Origin: Candidatus Rifleibacteriota bacterium
GTDB taxonomy: Bacteria > Muiribacteriota > Ozemobacteria > Ozemobacterales > Ozemobacteraceae
DNA length: 49,341 nucleotides
Reading direction: 5' to 3'
NCBI GenBank assembly: GCA_024710355.1
Contig: JANJUX010000022.1
Location: forward strand, 1-49,341
A program made the position numbers and the translations under genes. The notes below the pieces were generated by a model. That model made no database searches. It worked only from the letters and a program-made list of their open reading frames with translations, and was not told the origin of the DNA. How positions within the stretch are numbered: the first letter of the stretch is position 1; every line of letters starts with the position of its first letter. Shown in pieces: positions 35,499-42,864 of this stretch.

Positions 35499-35655
35499 CC
35501 CACTATCACATTTGAATCCGTAGTTTTTTCGTCACTCCCGAGCAGAGGTGACATATTGCCTGCCCGTTCCTGAAATCAGATTTTGTCAGAGGCCGGATCT
35601 CAAACATGCCTTCGGGCTGATTATATTGAATCATAAAAAAAGCGTTACTAAACAC

Positions 35656-35684
35656 TTGCAAAGTTGCCGTTTATGGTCTAAAAA
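35656..35684 (+). promoter_or_regulatory. Candidate promoter of tRNA-Ser
   Basis: -35 TTGCAA (35656-35661), 17-bp spacer, -10 TAAAAA (35679-35684), 11 nt before the tRNA 5' end. Confidence 0.4.
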
Positions 35685-35695
35685 GGAACTTATCT

Positions 35696-35781
35696 GGAGA
35701 GGTGCCGGAGCGGTCGAACGGGGCGGTCTCGAAAACCGTTGAGGGCTTTGCCTTCCGCGAGTTCAAATCTCGCCCTCTCCG
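35696..35781 (+). tRNA. tRNA-Ser (anticodon CGA)
   Basis: 86 nt. Acceptor GGAGAGG pairs with CCTCTCC (35774-35780), with G as discriminator. The anticodon loop CTCGAAA gives CGA, and a long variable arm marks a class II tRNA. GTTCAAATC forms the T loop. CCA is not encoded; a run of T follows directly and probably ends transcription. Confidence 0.97.
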
Positions 35782-35852
35782 CTTTTTTTTTGCCATTTTT
35801 TGGCTCGTTTTATTGCGAATTTTTCAAAAGTTGACAACGAAACAGAGAAAAT

Positions 35853-36470
35853 ATGCGAACCTGTCCTGACCTGCCAATGAAACAGATGCCGGTGATCGTC
35901 AAGATCGGCAGCCCCATAAGCATTAATTTTGCGCTTTTTTGTGTTGCCTTTTTTCTGGTTGGCATCTGGGGAATGGGGTTGCTGTTCCGCTGGCCGGGCA
36001 AGCATTTCGTGAGCATCACACTTCTCTCTCTTATGATGATCGTGCCCTTTCTCGGTATCTTCTATCGCAAAATCGAAATGTCGATCACGAAAAAAATGGT
36101 CAGATGGGAATCGGCACGCTGGCCATTTCTAGCAATCAGGTGGCAGGAGCCATTCTCCGGCTTCAAATACATTGTCGTTGAAGAGACTCAGCCGTCTCTT
36201 GATGGGCCAGAACTGCTTCATTTTCGCCCAGACCGTCTGACCCTCATCAGAAAAGGCAAATACGGCCGGGTTGAATCGCGTCTGCTGCATATCATGCTCT
36301 ATCACCCCGGAAACCCCGCGAAATTCTCGGTTTCTCTCGCCTGTTTCGGTTTTTCTGAAATAGAAAAAGCCAGAGAATACCTCGATTCAGCCCACAAGCT
36401 TCTCGGCCTGCCCAAAGCCATGCTCAAAAACGGGCAGATTGAAGAAATCGAAGAACTCACGGGCGAATAA
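35853..36470 (+). CDS. Unrecognised small membrane protein
   Basis: 205 residues. Two hydrophobic segments (about 24-45 and 52-68) are followed by a soluble C-terminal domain of about 130 residues (RKIEMSITKKMVRWESARWPFLAIRWQEPFSGFKYIVVEE), a layout like small proteins with a PH-like soluble domain. Starts at ATG 35853; ATG 35877 is a plausible alternative. It stands alone between two tRNA genes. A perfect 16-bp palindrome (TTGCCAGGCCTGGCAA, 36478-36493) lies 8 bp beyond the stop. Function unknown. Confidence 0.75.
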   Translation: MRTCPDLPMKQMPVIVKIGSPISINFALFCVAFFLVGIWGMGLLFRWPGKHFVSITLLSLMMIVPFLGIFYRKIEMSITKKMVRWESARWPFLAIRWQEPFSGFKYIVVEETQPSLDGPELLHFRPDRLTLIRKGKYGRVESRLLHIMLYHPGNPAKFSVSLACFGFSEIEKAREYLDSAHKLLGLPKAMLKNGQIEEIEELTGE

Positions 36471-36590
36471 GCCATTGTTGCCAGGCCTGGCAAACCAGAA
36501 CAAGATACCCACGCCCGACAGCAAAAACCAGGAAAAACTGTTAGACCGCCTTTAAATGGGCAGCTTTCAGCAATCCGGCTAAAGCGGCTA

Positions 36591-36618
36591 AAGCAAAAGA
36601 GCCCTCGTTTTCACGAGG
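36591..36618 (-). terminator. Rho-independent terminator of tRNA-Leu
   Basis: On the minus strand CCTCGT-GAAA-ACGAGG (36603-36618) is followed by GCTCTTTTGCTTT, 11 nt beyond the tRNA 3' end. Confidence 0.85.
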
Positions 36619-36628
36619 ACTCTCTCGG

Positions 36629-36710
36629 TGCCGGGAGCGGGACTTGAACCCGCATGGCTCTCGCCACACGCCCCTCAAACGTGCGTGTCTACCAGTTCCA
36701 CCATCCCGGC
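36629..36710 (-). tRNA. tRNA-Leu (anticodon GAG)
   Basis: 82 nt. Acceptor GCCGGGA pairs with TCCCGGC and the discriminator is A. The anticodon loop TTGAGGG gives GAG, with a stem closed by a U-G pair. The extended variable arm (TGGCGAGAGCCA) is typical of leucine tRNAs. CCA is not encoded (CCG follows). Confidence 0.96.
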
Positions 36711-36726
36711 GGGGGACGTGATGGTG

Positions 36727-36755
36727 ATTATAGCGCAACCCGGATTTACAGTCAA
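36727..36755 (-). promoter_or_regulatory. Promoter of tRNA-Leu
   Basis: On the minus strand TTGACT (36750-36755), 17-bp spacer, TATAAT (36727-36732), 16 nt from the tRNA. It matches the tRNA-Gln promoter in both hexamers and spacing. Confidence 0.85.
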
Positions 36756-36917
36756 CAAAAAATTAAAAGTTTTTGCTTTGCGATTTTTTTCACAATAAAT
36801 TAAACTGTCTTCTGAAACCTTACGGGTCGAAAATAACTGCCGCATATCTGGACAAAAACGTCAGACGGTGGCAAAATCAGCAACGAAAATCGAACAGAAA
36901 ACCAAGGAAAGCCGGCC

Positions 36918-37778
36918 ATGCTCGACAGTTTTGAAAAATATCTGTATCAGACGGTTTTTCCGATGCAGCCACCGGAAAACATCTACCACTACACCACCCA
37001 GAAAGGCATTCTGGGCATCGTCACCCGCCGCGAAATGTGGGCAACCCAGGTGCATTTTCTCAACGACAAGAACGAAGTCTTTCTCACCTTCAAACTGCTC
37101 GAACGCGAGCTCAAAAAACAGGCCGGCCGCTCCCAGAATCCGGCCATCAAAGCGATACTGAACGACATCAGGCGTAACCTGCCCCGCATCGACCAGGGGC
37201 ATATCTGCATCGCCTCATTCTGTGAAGAAAGCGACCTTCTCAGCCAGTGGCGCGGCTATGGCAATCAGGGCAAAGGCTACGCCATCGGTTTCAACCTCAA
37301 GGAACTGACCCATATCGCCAAACGCCAGCATTTCGTTCTCTGGCCCTGCGTCTATAACACCGCCCTGCAGATGGAGCTGGTGACCTACCTGATTGACAGC
37401 TGGTGCCGCGAATTCGGCGGGCAAAAAACCGTTCAGCACGATAAAATGCTGGCGATCATCAACACCAGCGTCTGCCAGCTGGCCCCGATCATCAAAGACG
37501 AAAGCTTCTCAGAAGAAAAGGAATGGCGCCTGGTCTCATCGGTGGTTTCGAGCAAATCGCCGCAATTCGCCTTCAGAGAAGGCGAGTTTTCGCTGATTCC
37601 GTATTACAACTTTCAGATTGAGGACGAGCACGGCCGGCTGAGCATCAGATCGATCGTCGTCGGGCCATCACCGCACATGGAACTGGCGCGCAACAGCCTG
37701 TCGACTTTTCTTGCCGCCAGCAAACTGCCGGCCGTCGACATCGTCAGCTCGAAAATACCTTTCCGCAACTGGAAATAG
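36918..37778 (+). CDS. DUF2971-family protein
   Basis: 286 residues. Family marks: IYHYTTQKGILGIV near the N terminus, TQVHFLNDKNEV, the core SFCEESDLLSQWRGYGNQGKGYAIGF and EKEWRLV in the C-terminal half. DUF2971 proteins are often found in defence or accessory regions; their activity is not settled. ATG preceded by AAGGA. It lies just past tRNA-Leu, a place where mobile DNA often settles, but no repeat or integrase marks an element here. A 9-bp GC hairpin follows the stop. Confidence 0.85.
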   Translation: MLDSFEKYLYQTVFPMQPPENIYHYTTQKGILGIVTRREMWATQVHFLNDKNEVFLTFKLLERELKKQAGRSQNPAIKAILNDIRRNLPRIDQGHICIASFCEESDLLSQWRGYGNQGKGYAIGFNLKELTHIAKRQHFVLWPCVYNTALQMELVTYLIDSWCREFGGQKTVQHDKMLAIINTSVCQLAPIIKDESFSEEKEWRLVSSVVSSKSPQFAFREGEFSLIPYYNFQIEDEHGRLSIRSIVVGPSPHMELARNSLSTFLAASKLPAVDIVSSKIPFRNWK

Positions 37779-37805
37779 CCCCGCCAGCTATTGCCAGCGG
37801 GGCTA
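37776..37805. terminator. GC hairpin between convergent genes
   Basis: TAGCCCCGC pairs with GCGGGGCTA around a 12-nt loop; the left arm includes the stop codon of the DUF2971 gene. No U run follows on either strand, so it may be a weak or processing-type terminator. Confidence 0.4.
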
Positions 37806-37845
37806 TATACAGAGGACGTATTTACGAAAAGCGCCTGAGCTTCAG

Positions 37846-38370
37846 TCAATCTTCGACGGTTGCGGCGTTGTTGAGATATTTCTTGTATTCGGCGGCTGAG
37901 AGAACGATTTCGGGGTATTCATTGCTGACCCAGAATCGCCGGCCATCGGGGGCCTGGCGCCATTCGCCGTCGAGCAGGTTGACTTCGTTGCCATAGATCA
38001 TCGCGACTTTCTTCTTGCTGCGCGGGAAATTCGGCTGTTTGCCTTCGCCATGCCATTCTTCGAGGAGGTAGGCAAGATCCGAGCGTCTTTCGTGCACGAC
38101 TTCGAAGTTGACTCTTTCGAAAAAGCGGCTGAGAATATCTGATTCGGTGGCTTCGGCAGTCTCGACGAAGCGCTGAACGTCACTTTTAGAGGCCAGCAGC
38201 GTCGTGAAAAGCTCAGACTCGCGCAGCTGCAGGGAAACATCGCGCGATGCTTCCTGAGTGCTCATTGCCCTGTCATTGGCCATCAGTTCGGCGACGACGT
38301 CACACCAGGCGGCAGATACGGTGAATAGTGCGAATAAAAGAACCAGCCATGAGAGCCTGTTAACTTTCAT
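37846..38370 (-). CDS. Secreted protein of unknown function
   Basis: 174 residues. Signal peptide MKVNRLSWLVLLFALFTVSAAWC, with cleavage near SAAW/CD; a cysteine at 23 is not in a clear lipobox. The middle is helical and charged (RFVETAEATESDILSRFFERV). The end holds aromatic motifs (GEWRQAPDGRRFWVSNEYPEIVL). It starts with GAGG before the ATG. I do not recognise it. Confidence 0.75.
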   Translation of the reverse strand: MKVNRLSWLVLLFALFTVSAAWCDVVAELMANDRAMSTQEASRDVSLQLRESELFTTLLASKSDVQRFVETAEATESDILSRFFERVNFEVVHERRSDLAYLLEEWHGEGKQPNFPRSKKKVAMIYGNEVNLLDGEWRQAPDGRRFWVSNEYPEIVLSAAEYKKYLNNAATVED

Positions 38371-38381
38371 ATCAGCCTCGG

Positions 38382-38410
38382 TTATAAGATTTGCAATTAT
38401 CTTGTCGCAA
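38382..38410 (-). promoter_or_regulatory. Promoter of the 174-residue secreted protein gene
   Basis: On the minus strand TTGCGA (38405-38410), 17-bp spacer, TTATAA (38382-38387), 12 nt before the ATG. Confidence 0.45.
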
Positions 38411-38517
38411 TTTGCGTACCATTTCTTGAAAGCCTGCCAGCAGCGATAAATACAGAATTACTTTCTTATCGCGGGCAAAAGTGCTAAATTATCAGCAGCC
38501 GGTTGCTGAGAAATTAC

Positions 38518-39720
38518 ATGAACAAGCCAAATCTGATTATTCGCATTCATAACTACAACAGGGTCAGTCTCGGCGCCATCCTGGGTGCCTGCCGCCCTGC
38601 CCTGCTGCAATATTTCAATGTTCTCACCTGGGTCAGCGACGCCCCGCCACCGGCCGAGCTCGAACTGAAACCCTCGCTGCTCGTCTGCTCTTATATGCAG
38701 CCGCACGAAAAGCCGGTCGAAGCCGAGTTACGCGCCGTCAAACAACAGTTTCCGCATCTGGAAGCAATATGCGGTGGTGCTCAACCGACCTCGGCCCCCG
38801 AGGCCGCTGTCGATATGGGTTTCGACTACGTGGTCGCCGGTGAAGCTGAAGATTTCTTCCCGGAATTTCTTGAAAAGTGGCTCGCCGGATGCGCCGAAAA
38901 GGGCATTCACCAGACGCCGCGCGGCAAGGTCAATCTCGACCTCTACCCCGGCTTTTCGTCAATCACCGAGTATCTGCCTCCGATCGAAATCAGCCGCGGC
39001 TGTCGCTTCGGCTGTATGTTCTGCGGCGTACCCCGCCTGAACGCGGCGACATTACGGCACCGCAGTCTGGCCGGTATCGAAGCGGTCATAAAAGAATATT
39101 TCAGACTCAAGCCGAGCCGCAAGCGCATCAAGTTTCTGGCGCCCAACGCCTTTGCCTACGGCTCAGACGGTCTCAAGCCAGACCTGAGTGCGCTGCACGG
39201 ACTGCTCGAAATGCTCAAGCGGGTCGGCGTGCCAGAAATCAATCTCGGCAGTTTCCCGTCGGAGGTGCGCCCTGACTTCGTCACGCGCGAGGTCATGGAA
39301 CTGGTAACTCCATATCTGTCGAACAAAACGATCGTCATGGGCGTTCAGACCGGTTCAGACAGCATGCTTAAACGCATGAATCGCGGGCATAGCCGCCAGC
39401 AATCGATAAATGCCATCTCACTGATCCGCGAATTCGGTTTTCAGCCGCACGTCGATTTTATCGTCGGCAACCCCGACGAGACCGAAGAAGACCAGTTCGA
39501 ACTGATCGACTTCATGGAGCAGATGCTGCGCGACTACGCCATCCGCATTCACATGCACACTTTCGTGCCCCTGCCCTCGACCCCCTGGGAAAACAAACTG
39601 CAGTCACCGATCAACGAGAAGGTCAAAAAGCACCTGCGCGACCTCGAAAAGCGCGGCGTTCTCGACGGCTGGTGGGAAAACCACATCGGTCACGCCCGCC
39701 ACGCCAGAGGCAACTCCTGA
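38518..39720 (+). CDS. B12-binding-domain radical SAM protein
   Basis: 400 residues from ATG 38518 (an in-frame TTG lies at 38503). Residues 50-120 match a cobalamin-binding-like fold (LVCSYM, EAICGGAQPTSAPEAAVDMGFDYVVAGEAE), but the classic DxHxxG is not seen. The radical SAM cluster motif is RGCRFGCMFC (C162, C166, C169), followed by a TIM-barrel with GVQTGSDSMLKRMNRGHS. It resembles the MJ_1487-type family. The modified substrate is unknown. Ends 28 bp before the tRNA-Gln promoter. Confidence 0.86.
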   Translation: MNKPNLIIRIHNYNRVSLGAILGACRPALLQYFNVLTWVSDAPPPAELELKPSLLVCSYMQPHEKPVEAELRAVKQQFPHLEAICGGAQPTSAPEAAVDMGFDYVVAGEAEDFFPEFLEKWLAGCAEKGIHQTPRGKVNLDLYPGFSSITEYLPPIEISRGCRFGCMFCGVPRLNAATLRHRSLAGIEAVIKEYFRLKPSRKRIKFLAPNAFAYGSDGLKPDLSALHGLLEMLKRVGVPEINLGSFPSEVRPDFVTREVMELVTPYLSNKTIVMGVQTGSDSMLKRMNRGHSRQQSINAISLIREFGFQPHVDFIVGNPDETEEDQFELIDFMEQMLRDYAIRIHMHTFVPLPSTPWENKLQSPINEKVKKHLRDLEKRGVLDGWWENHIGHARHARGNS

Positions 39721-39747
39721 TTATTTCGGCAATTTTTCAAAAAATAT

Positions 39748-39776
39748 TTGACTCGCCACCCCGACGGTGCTATAAT
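39748..39776 (+). promoter_or_regulatory. Promoter of tRNA-Gln
   Basis: TTGACT (39748-39753), 17-bp spacer, TATAAT (39771-39776), 15 nt before the tRNA. It lies outside the mobile element, so the intact copy keeps its promoter. Confidence 0.88.
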
Positions 39777-39791
39777 CAACCCCATCGACGA

Positions 39792-39862
39792 TGGGGTGTC
39801 GTCTAATGGTAGGACAGCAGTCTCTGGAACTGCTTATTGGGGTTCGACTCCCTGCACCCCAG
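39792..39862 (+). tRNA. tRNA-Gln (anticodon CTG), integration target
   Basis: 71 nt. Acceptor TGGGGTG pairs with CACCCCA; discriminator G. The anticodon loop CTCTGGA gives CTG. From position 24 of the tRNA (39815) onward it is duplicated exactly at 42744, so this copy was rebuilt by the incoming element and stays functional. The terminator 39868-39891 follows. Confidence 0.96.
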
Positions 39863-39892
39863 CTCTGAAGCCCGCTGCAAAGCGGGCTTTTG
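39815..39892 (+). repeat. attL: 78-bp direct repeat (left copy)
   Basis: Identical over all 78 bp to 42744-42821. It runs from the 5' edge of the anticodon stem through the tRNA 3' end and its terminator to the base after the U run. This is the left junction of the integrated element. Confidence 0.95.
39868..39891 (+). terminator. Rho-independent terminator of tRNA-Gln
   Basis: AAGCCCGC pairs with GCGGGCTT around TGCAAA, followed by TT. It is inside the duplicated block and so exists again at 42797-42820. Confidence 0.88.
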
Positions 39893-40048
39893 CTTTATAA
39901 TAGCTTAGCAAGCTATTTTACAATAGCCTGCCTTTTTCTAAAAGTTCAAGAACACCCAAGTTTTTTTGAAGAATGCCGTGGCAAAATTCGTAGCATAATC
40001 CGTAGCAATTTTGAAGTTACACCCCAACCCGCCTACTGCCCCGGCTTT

Positions 40049-40153
40049 TTACACAAGCGTTTTCTTATGTAAAATCTTTGCCGTTTTTCTTACACATAAA
40101 TTCCTTGTGTAAAATTTGCGCAGCACTTCTTACATATAAAAAATCTTATGTAA
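40049..40153. repeat. Three tandem palindromic units, iteron-like
   Basis: Palindromes at 40049-40072 (24 bp), 40090-40112 (23 bp) and 40130-40153 (24 bp). Each begins TTACA(C/T)A and ends T(G/A)TGTAA. They are spaced by 17-bp linkers that resemble each other (AAT..TTGC.G....TTC-like), so the units recur every 40-41 bp, about four helical turns. Candidate binding array for the ORF6N protein, the recombinase or a host initiator. Confidence 0.85.
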
Positions 40154-40456
40154 AAATCGATCAGTATGAAAAGGAGCCGGTCTATTCAAATTTCACCGAC
40201 AGCCTGCAGTTGGCATCACAAGATCACAGGCTTTTTTCGGATAGGGCCTGTAGCCATATAGATAATTATTCAGATGAATAGTTACGGAATAATCTATTCT
40301 TAATAAGCTTATAATAAAATTATCTGTGATACTGTGATTTAATCAGTTCTTGCAGCAGGCGGCACCCTACAATAAAGGGTTTCCGAAGATCACAGACCCC
40401 CGACAAATTTCCGTGATTGCCTTTGATAGCCGTGATCTGACACCCCCGGCCCTGAG

Positions 40457-40632
40457 CACCAAAATCACCAGCTGTCACCATCAGATTGGTGCTGTGTAAA
40501 TCCCTTGCAGATAAGGGTTTTAAATACTTTTCACCAAATTCACCAAGATTTAGAGCATATATGCCTGAATTCAGTCATTATCGATTCATCTGAATAAGTA
40601 TATGTATATGCTGATTCCTGGTGATTTTGGTG
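40457..40632. repeat. Inverted 15-bp pair (CACCAAAATCACCAG)
   Basis: 40457-40471 reads CACCAAAATCACCAG and 40618-40632 is its exact reverse complement, 146 bp apart. Related partial copies (TTCACCAAATTCACCAAG) lie near 40530. The arms could bind one protein and loop the DNA between them. Confidence 0.75.
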
Positions 40633-40842
40633 ACAAACCCCTGCATTTCCTGTATTTATTCAGACTTCAGCATGGTTTTATCTTGATGCTGGCCGTGGTG
40701 AATTGGTGCCAGCTACCAGAATTTTCATTTGACTTCCCGGCAAATCGTGAACATATTCTCACCACAGCCGGCTTGTGCGCAGCCATTTAATATGAGTGCG
40801 CTTTTGTCGATAGACTCTGCGCCTCAAAATGGAACTCACAAC

Positions 40843-41349
40843 ATGAGCAAAGACCTTATAACAGGGAATCTTGAAAACCGCATTTATACCATTCGCGGCC
40901 AGAAAGTCATGCTCGATTCTGATCTGGCAGAGTTATACCAGATCGAAACCAAAACGCTGAAGCGCTCAGTTAAACGCAACATAGATCGTTTCCCAGCTGA
41001 TTTTATGTTCGAGCTGACGAAGGAAGAGGCAGAAAATTCAAGGTGCCAAAATGGTACCTTGAAAACGAGGCAAGGTTACAATATCAAATATTTGCCATAC
41101 GCCTTTACAGAACAGGGCTTGGCCATGTTGTCAGGCATCCTGAACAGTCCGGTTGCAATAAAGGTTAACATTGAAATTATGAGGGCATTTGTAAGAATGA
41201 GAGCTATAGCAGCCATTCATGGTGAGTTCAGCGTTAGACTGGCAGAACTTGAAAAAACAGTTAAGACGCAGGGCGGCAGCATAGACTTTATTCTTGACCT
41301 AATCGACCGGGAACTGAAAAAGAAGCGAATTGGCTTCAAGCCAAAATGA
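40843..41349 (+). CDS. ORF6N-domain DNA-binding protein
   Basis: 168 residues from ATG 40843 (an in-frame ATG at 40792 adds 17 unlike residues). The ORF6N domain is clear: NRIYTIRGQKVMLDSDLAELYQIETKTLKRSVKRNIDRFPADFMFELT. The middle YAFTEQGLAMLSGILNSPVAIKVNIEIMRAFVRMR is the standard second block. A short coiled coil ends the protein. The family is common in phages and their satellites and binds DNA, often as a regulator. It faces the recombinase (stops 33 bp apart). The repeat array upstream is its best candidate target. Confidence 0.92.
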   Translation: MSKDLITGNLENRIYTIRGQKVMLDSDLAELYQIETKTLKRSVKRNIDRFPADFMFELTKEEAENSRCQNGTLKTRQGYNIKYLPYAFTEQGLAMLSGILNSPVAIKVNIEIMRAFVRMRAIAAIHGEFSVRLAELEKTVKTQGGSIDFILDLIDRELKKKRIGFKPK

Positions 41350-41382
41350 ACTTGCTGATACTCAGCAAACAGAACAAAGAAC

Positions 41383-42654
41383 TTACCACGGCAGCTGTTT
41401 GATGGCTTCAAGCAACACCTCTGGCCGGTATCGCTTGCCGTAGCGGTTCATGGTTATTGAATCGACCTTGTGGCCAAGGAGTTCGCTGATTACCTCGCCT
41501 GGGGTCTTCAGTTGCTTAAGCTCATTGGCAACTGAATGCCGGATACTGTGGAATGTTTTCTTCGGGTCCTGGGTAATGTATCTGCGGTTGAAGGTGGTAA
41601 ACCACTTTCCCAGCTGATGACCGTAACCGTTTACTGAATGCTGCTGCAACAGTGGAAAAAGCCGATCACATTTCTTTTTCTTAATAACCTCCAGGTATTG
41701 TAATAAACCAAGACTTTGAAGCTTCGAATGAACAGGTATCTTTCTTCTGCTGGTCTCATTTTTGAGGCGTTTATCGCCCTCAGGATTTATATCGAAACAC
41801 AGAACCCCATCTACAGGAGTTATGTCTTCAACACGCAGCTGGCAGATTTCCCCGAGCCGCATTCCAGAATACAAAGCTATAAGCGGCACCCAGAATCTCT
41901 CAGGTCGGGAGCGCATTTCCTCTGATTTTTCATTCAAAGTAATAATCATGGCATTGATCTCGTCAACGCTATAAGCATTCCGCTCCTCACTGGCATTACG
42001 AAACTTAGGCAAAAGCAGACTGTGAGCCGGGTTCTTCATTATATACTCATGTATGCTCAACCACTTGAAATAACTGGTCAGGCAAAGCAGATACTTGTTT
42101 ATCTGCCGCACGGAAAGCTTGACCTCATTTTCCATTGCAGCAATTTCCATAAGTTTCTTCCGCTTCAAAGATGGCGTTTTTTCAATGTTTGGCGGGAGCT
42201 TCAATAATAAATCCCTGTAAGTAAGCAGCAACTTATGGTCAATCTCTCCTCTTCCGGTTTCGAGCCAGAATGTCTGGAAAAGTCTGAACGAAGCTGCGTA
42301 TTCTTTCTGGGTTTTATTGCACCATTTCCCGAGCTTGATCTGTTCAAAAGAGTATTTCTCAAAGAGTTTCACAATATCTGGCTGCTCTTTGACCTTGTTA
42401 TTAGCGGAATCTCGGCTTTTAAATCCGATCTCCTGCAGCTTCCTCAGAGCATCTTCCTGCTTTATGATGTTAAAGCGATACTCTGTTTCAATGGACAGTA
42501 TTATTTTATTCAGCCGCTCTGCCAGTTCATTAGCACGACTACGGTCTTCTGTCCTGAGACTGAAGCTGATTTCGGAGCGCTCAATCAACTGCTTCAAATA
42601 TACAGGTGTAATCTTTCGAAAGTGGTACACACCTCTGATTCTCCTGGTAAGCAT
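41383..42654 (-). CDS. int: Tyrosine recombinase/integrase of the element
   Basis: 423 residues. An N-terminal arm-binding part and a core-binding SAM-like domain (about 90-210) precede the catalytic domain. Catalytic residues are present: R266 (SGMRLGEIC), a lysine near 298, H369 and R372 (HSIRH), H395 (LLGHKVD) and Y405 (MNRYGKRY). ATG preceded by AGGGA. It is transcribed leftward, away from attR, into the element. The 78-bp att repeats show that tRNA-Gln is its target. Confidence 0.96.
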   Translation of the reverse strand: MLTRRIRGVYHFRKITPVYLKQLIERSEISFSLRTEDRSRANELAERLNKIILSIETEYRFNIIKQEDALRKLQEIGFKSRDSANNKVKEQPDIVKLFEKYSFEQIKLGKWCNKTQKEYAASFRLFQTFWLETGRGEIDHKLLLTYRDLLLKLPPNIEKTPSLKRKKLMEIAAMENEVKLSVRQINKYLLCLTSYFKWLSIHEYIMKNPAHSLLLPKFRNASEERNAYSVDEINAMIITLNEKSEEMRSRPERFWVPLIALYSGMRLGEICQLRVEDITPVDGVLCFDINPEGDKRLKNETSRRKIPVHSKLQSLGLLQYLEVIKKKKCDRLFPLLQQHSVNGYGHQLGKWFTTFNRRYITQDPKKTFHSIRHSVANELKQLKTPGEVISELLGHKVDSITMNRYGKRYRPEVLLEAIKQLPW

Positions 42655-42743
42655 TTATTTTCCCTGCAAATAATACTTACTATGGAGAAAACCATGGAGA
42701 ACATACCCAACCCGTTGCGATTTAATGTCACTGCATGGCTCAT

Positions 42744-42821
42744 CAGCAGTCTCTGGAACTGCTTATTGGGGTTCGACTCCCTGCACCCCAGCTCTGAAGC
42801 CCGCTGCAAAGCGGGCTTTTG
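42744..42821 (+). repeat. attR: 78-bp direct repeat (right copy)
   Basis: Identical to 39815-39892. It lacks the 5' 23 nt of the tRNA and any promoter, so it is not a working tRNA gene. Downstream sequence (from 42822) is the original chromosomal flank. Confidence 0.95.
42797..42820 (+). terminator. Displaced original tRNA-Gln terminator in attR
   Basis: Same AAGCCCGC-TGCAAA-GCGGGCTT hairpin as 39868-39891. On this side it can stop rightward transcripts from leaving the element. Confidence 0.8.
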
Positions 42822-42864
42822 TATTTTCCGGCAATACGGCCACCAGTGCTATGAAATGATTGAG

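Larger units (their letters stand above)
39893..40842. other. Repeat-rich non-coding control region of the element
   Basis: About 950 bp with no convincing gene: the short open frames have no ribosome sites or family features. It holds three iteron-like palindromes (40049-40153), copies of GATCACAG or its complement CTGTGAT core (40222, 40324, 40332, 40388), a 15-bp inverted pair (40457-40471 with 40618-40632), a 12-bp inverted pair (40268-40279 with 40584-40595) and an AT-rich core around 40260-40340. The pattern looks like a replication origin or complex operator, but this is inference. Confidence 0.7.
39815..42821. mobile_element. Minimal tRNA-Gln integrative element (about 2.9 kb)
   Basis: The unit between the start of attL and the start of attR is 2929 bp. 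It holds 950 bp of non-coding DNA, an ORF6N protein (40843-41349, rightward) and a tyrosine recombinase (41383-42654, leftward) whose start lies 90 bp from attR. No replication, packaging or transfer gene is visible. The perfect repeats suggest recent insertion or continued ability to excise. It is much smaller than usual integrative elements and satellites; it may be a satellite, a cargo-less cassette or a remnant. Confidence 0.9.

Noticed and set aside
40049..40153. Second CRISPR-like array
   Set aside because: Units differ in sequence, linkers are only 17 bp and similar to each other, and the units are palindromic. Iterons or operators fit better.
40078..40281. 67-residue gene in the element's control region
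   Set aside because: It runs across the palindromes, has no ribosome site and no recognisable features.
42744..42814. Second tRNA-Gln gene
   Set aside because: The 5' acceptor and D-arm are missing and there is no promoter; it is the attR copy.
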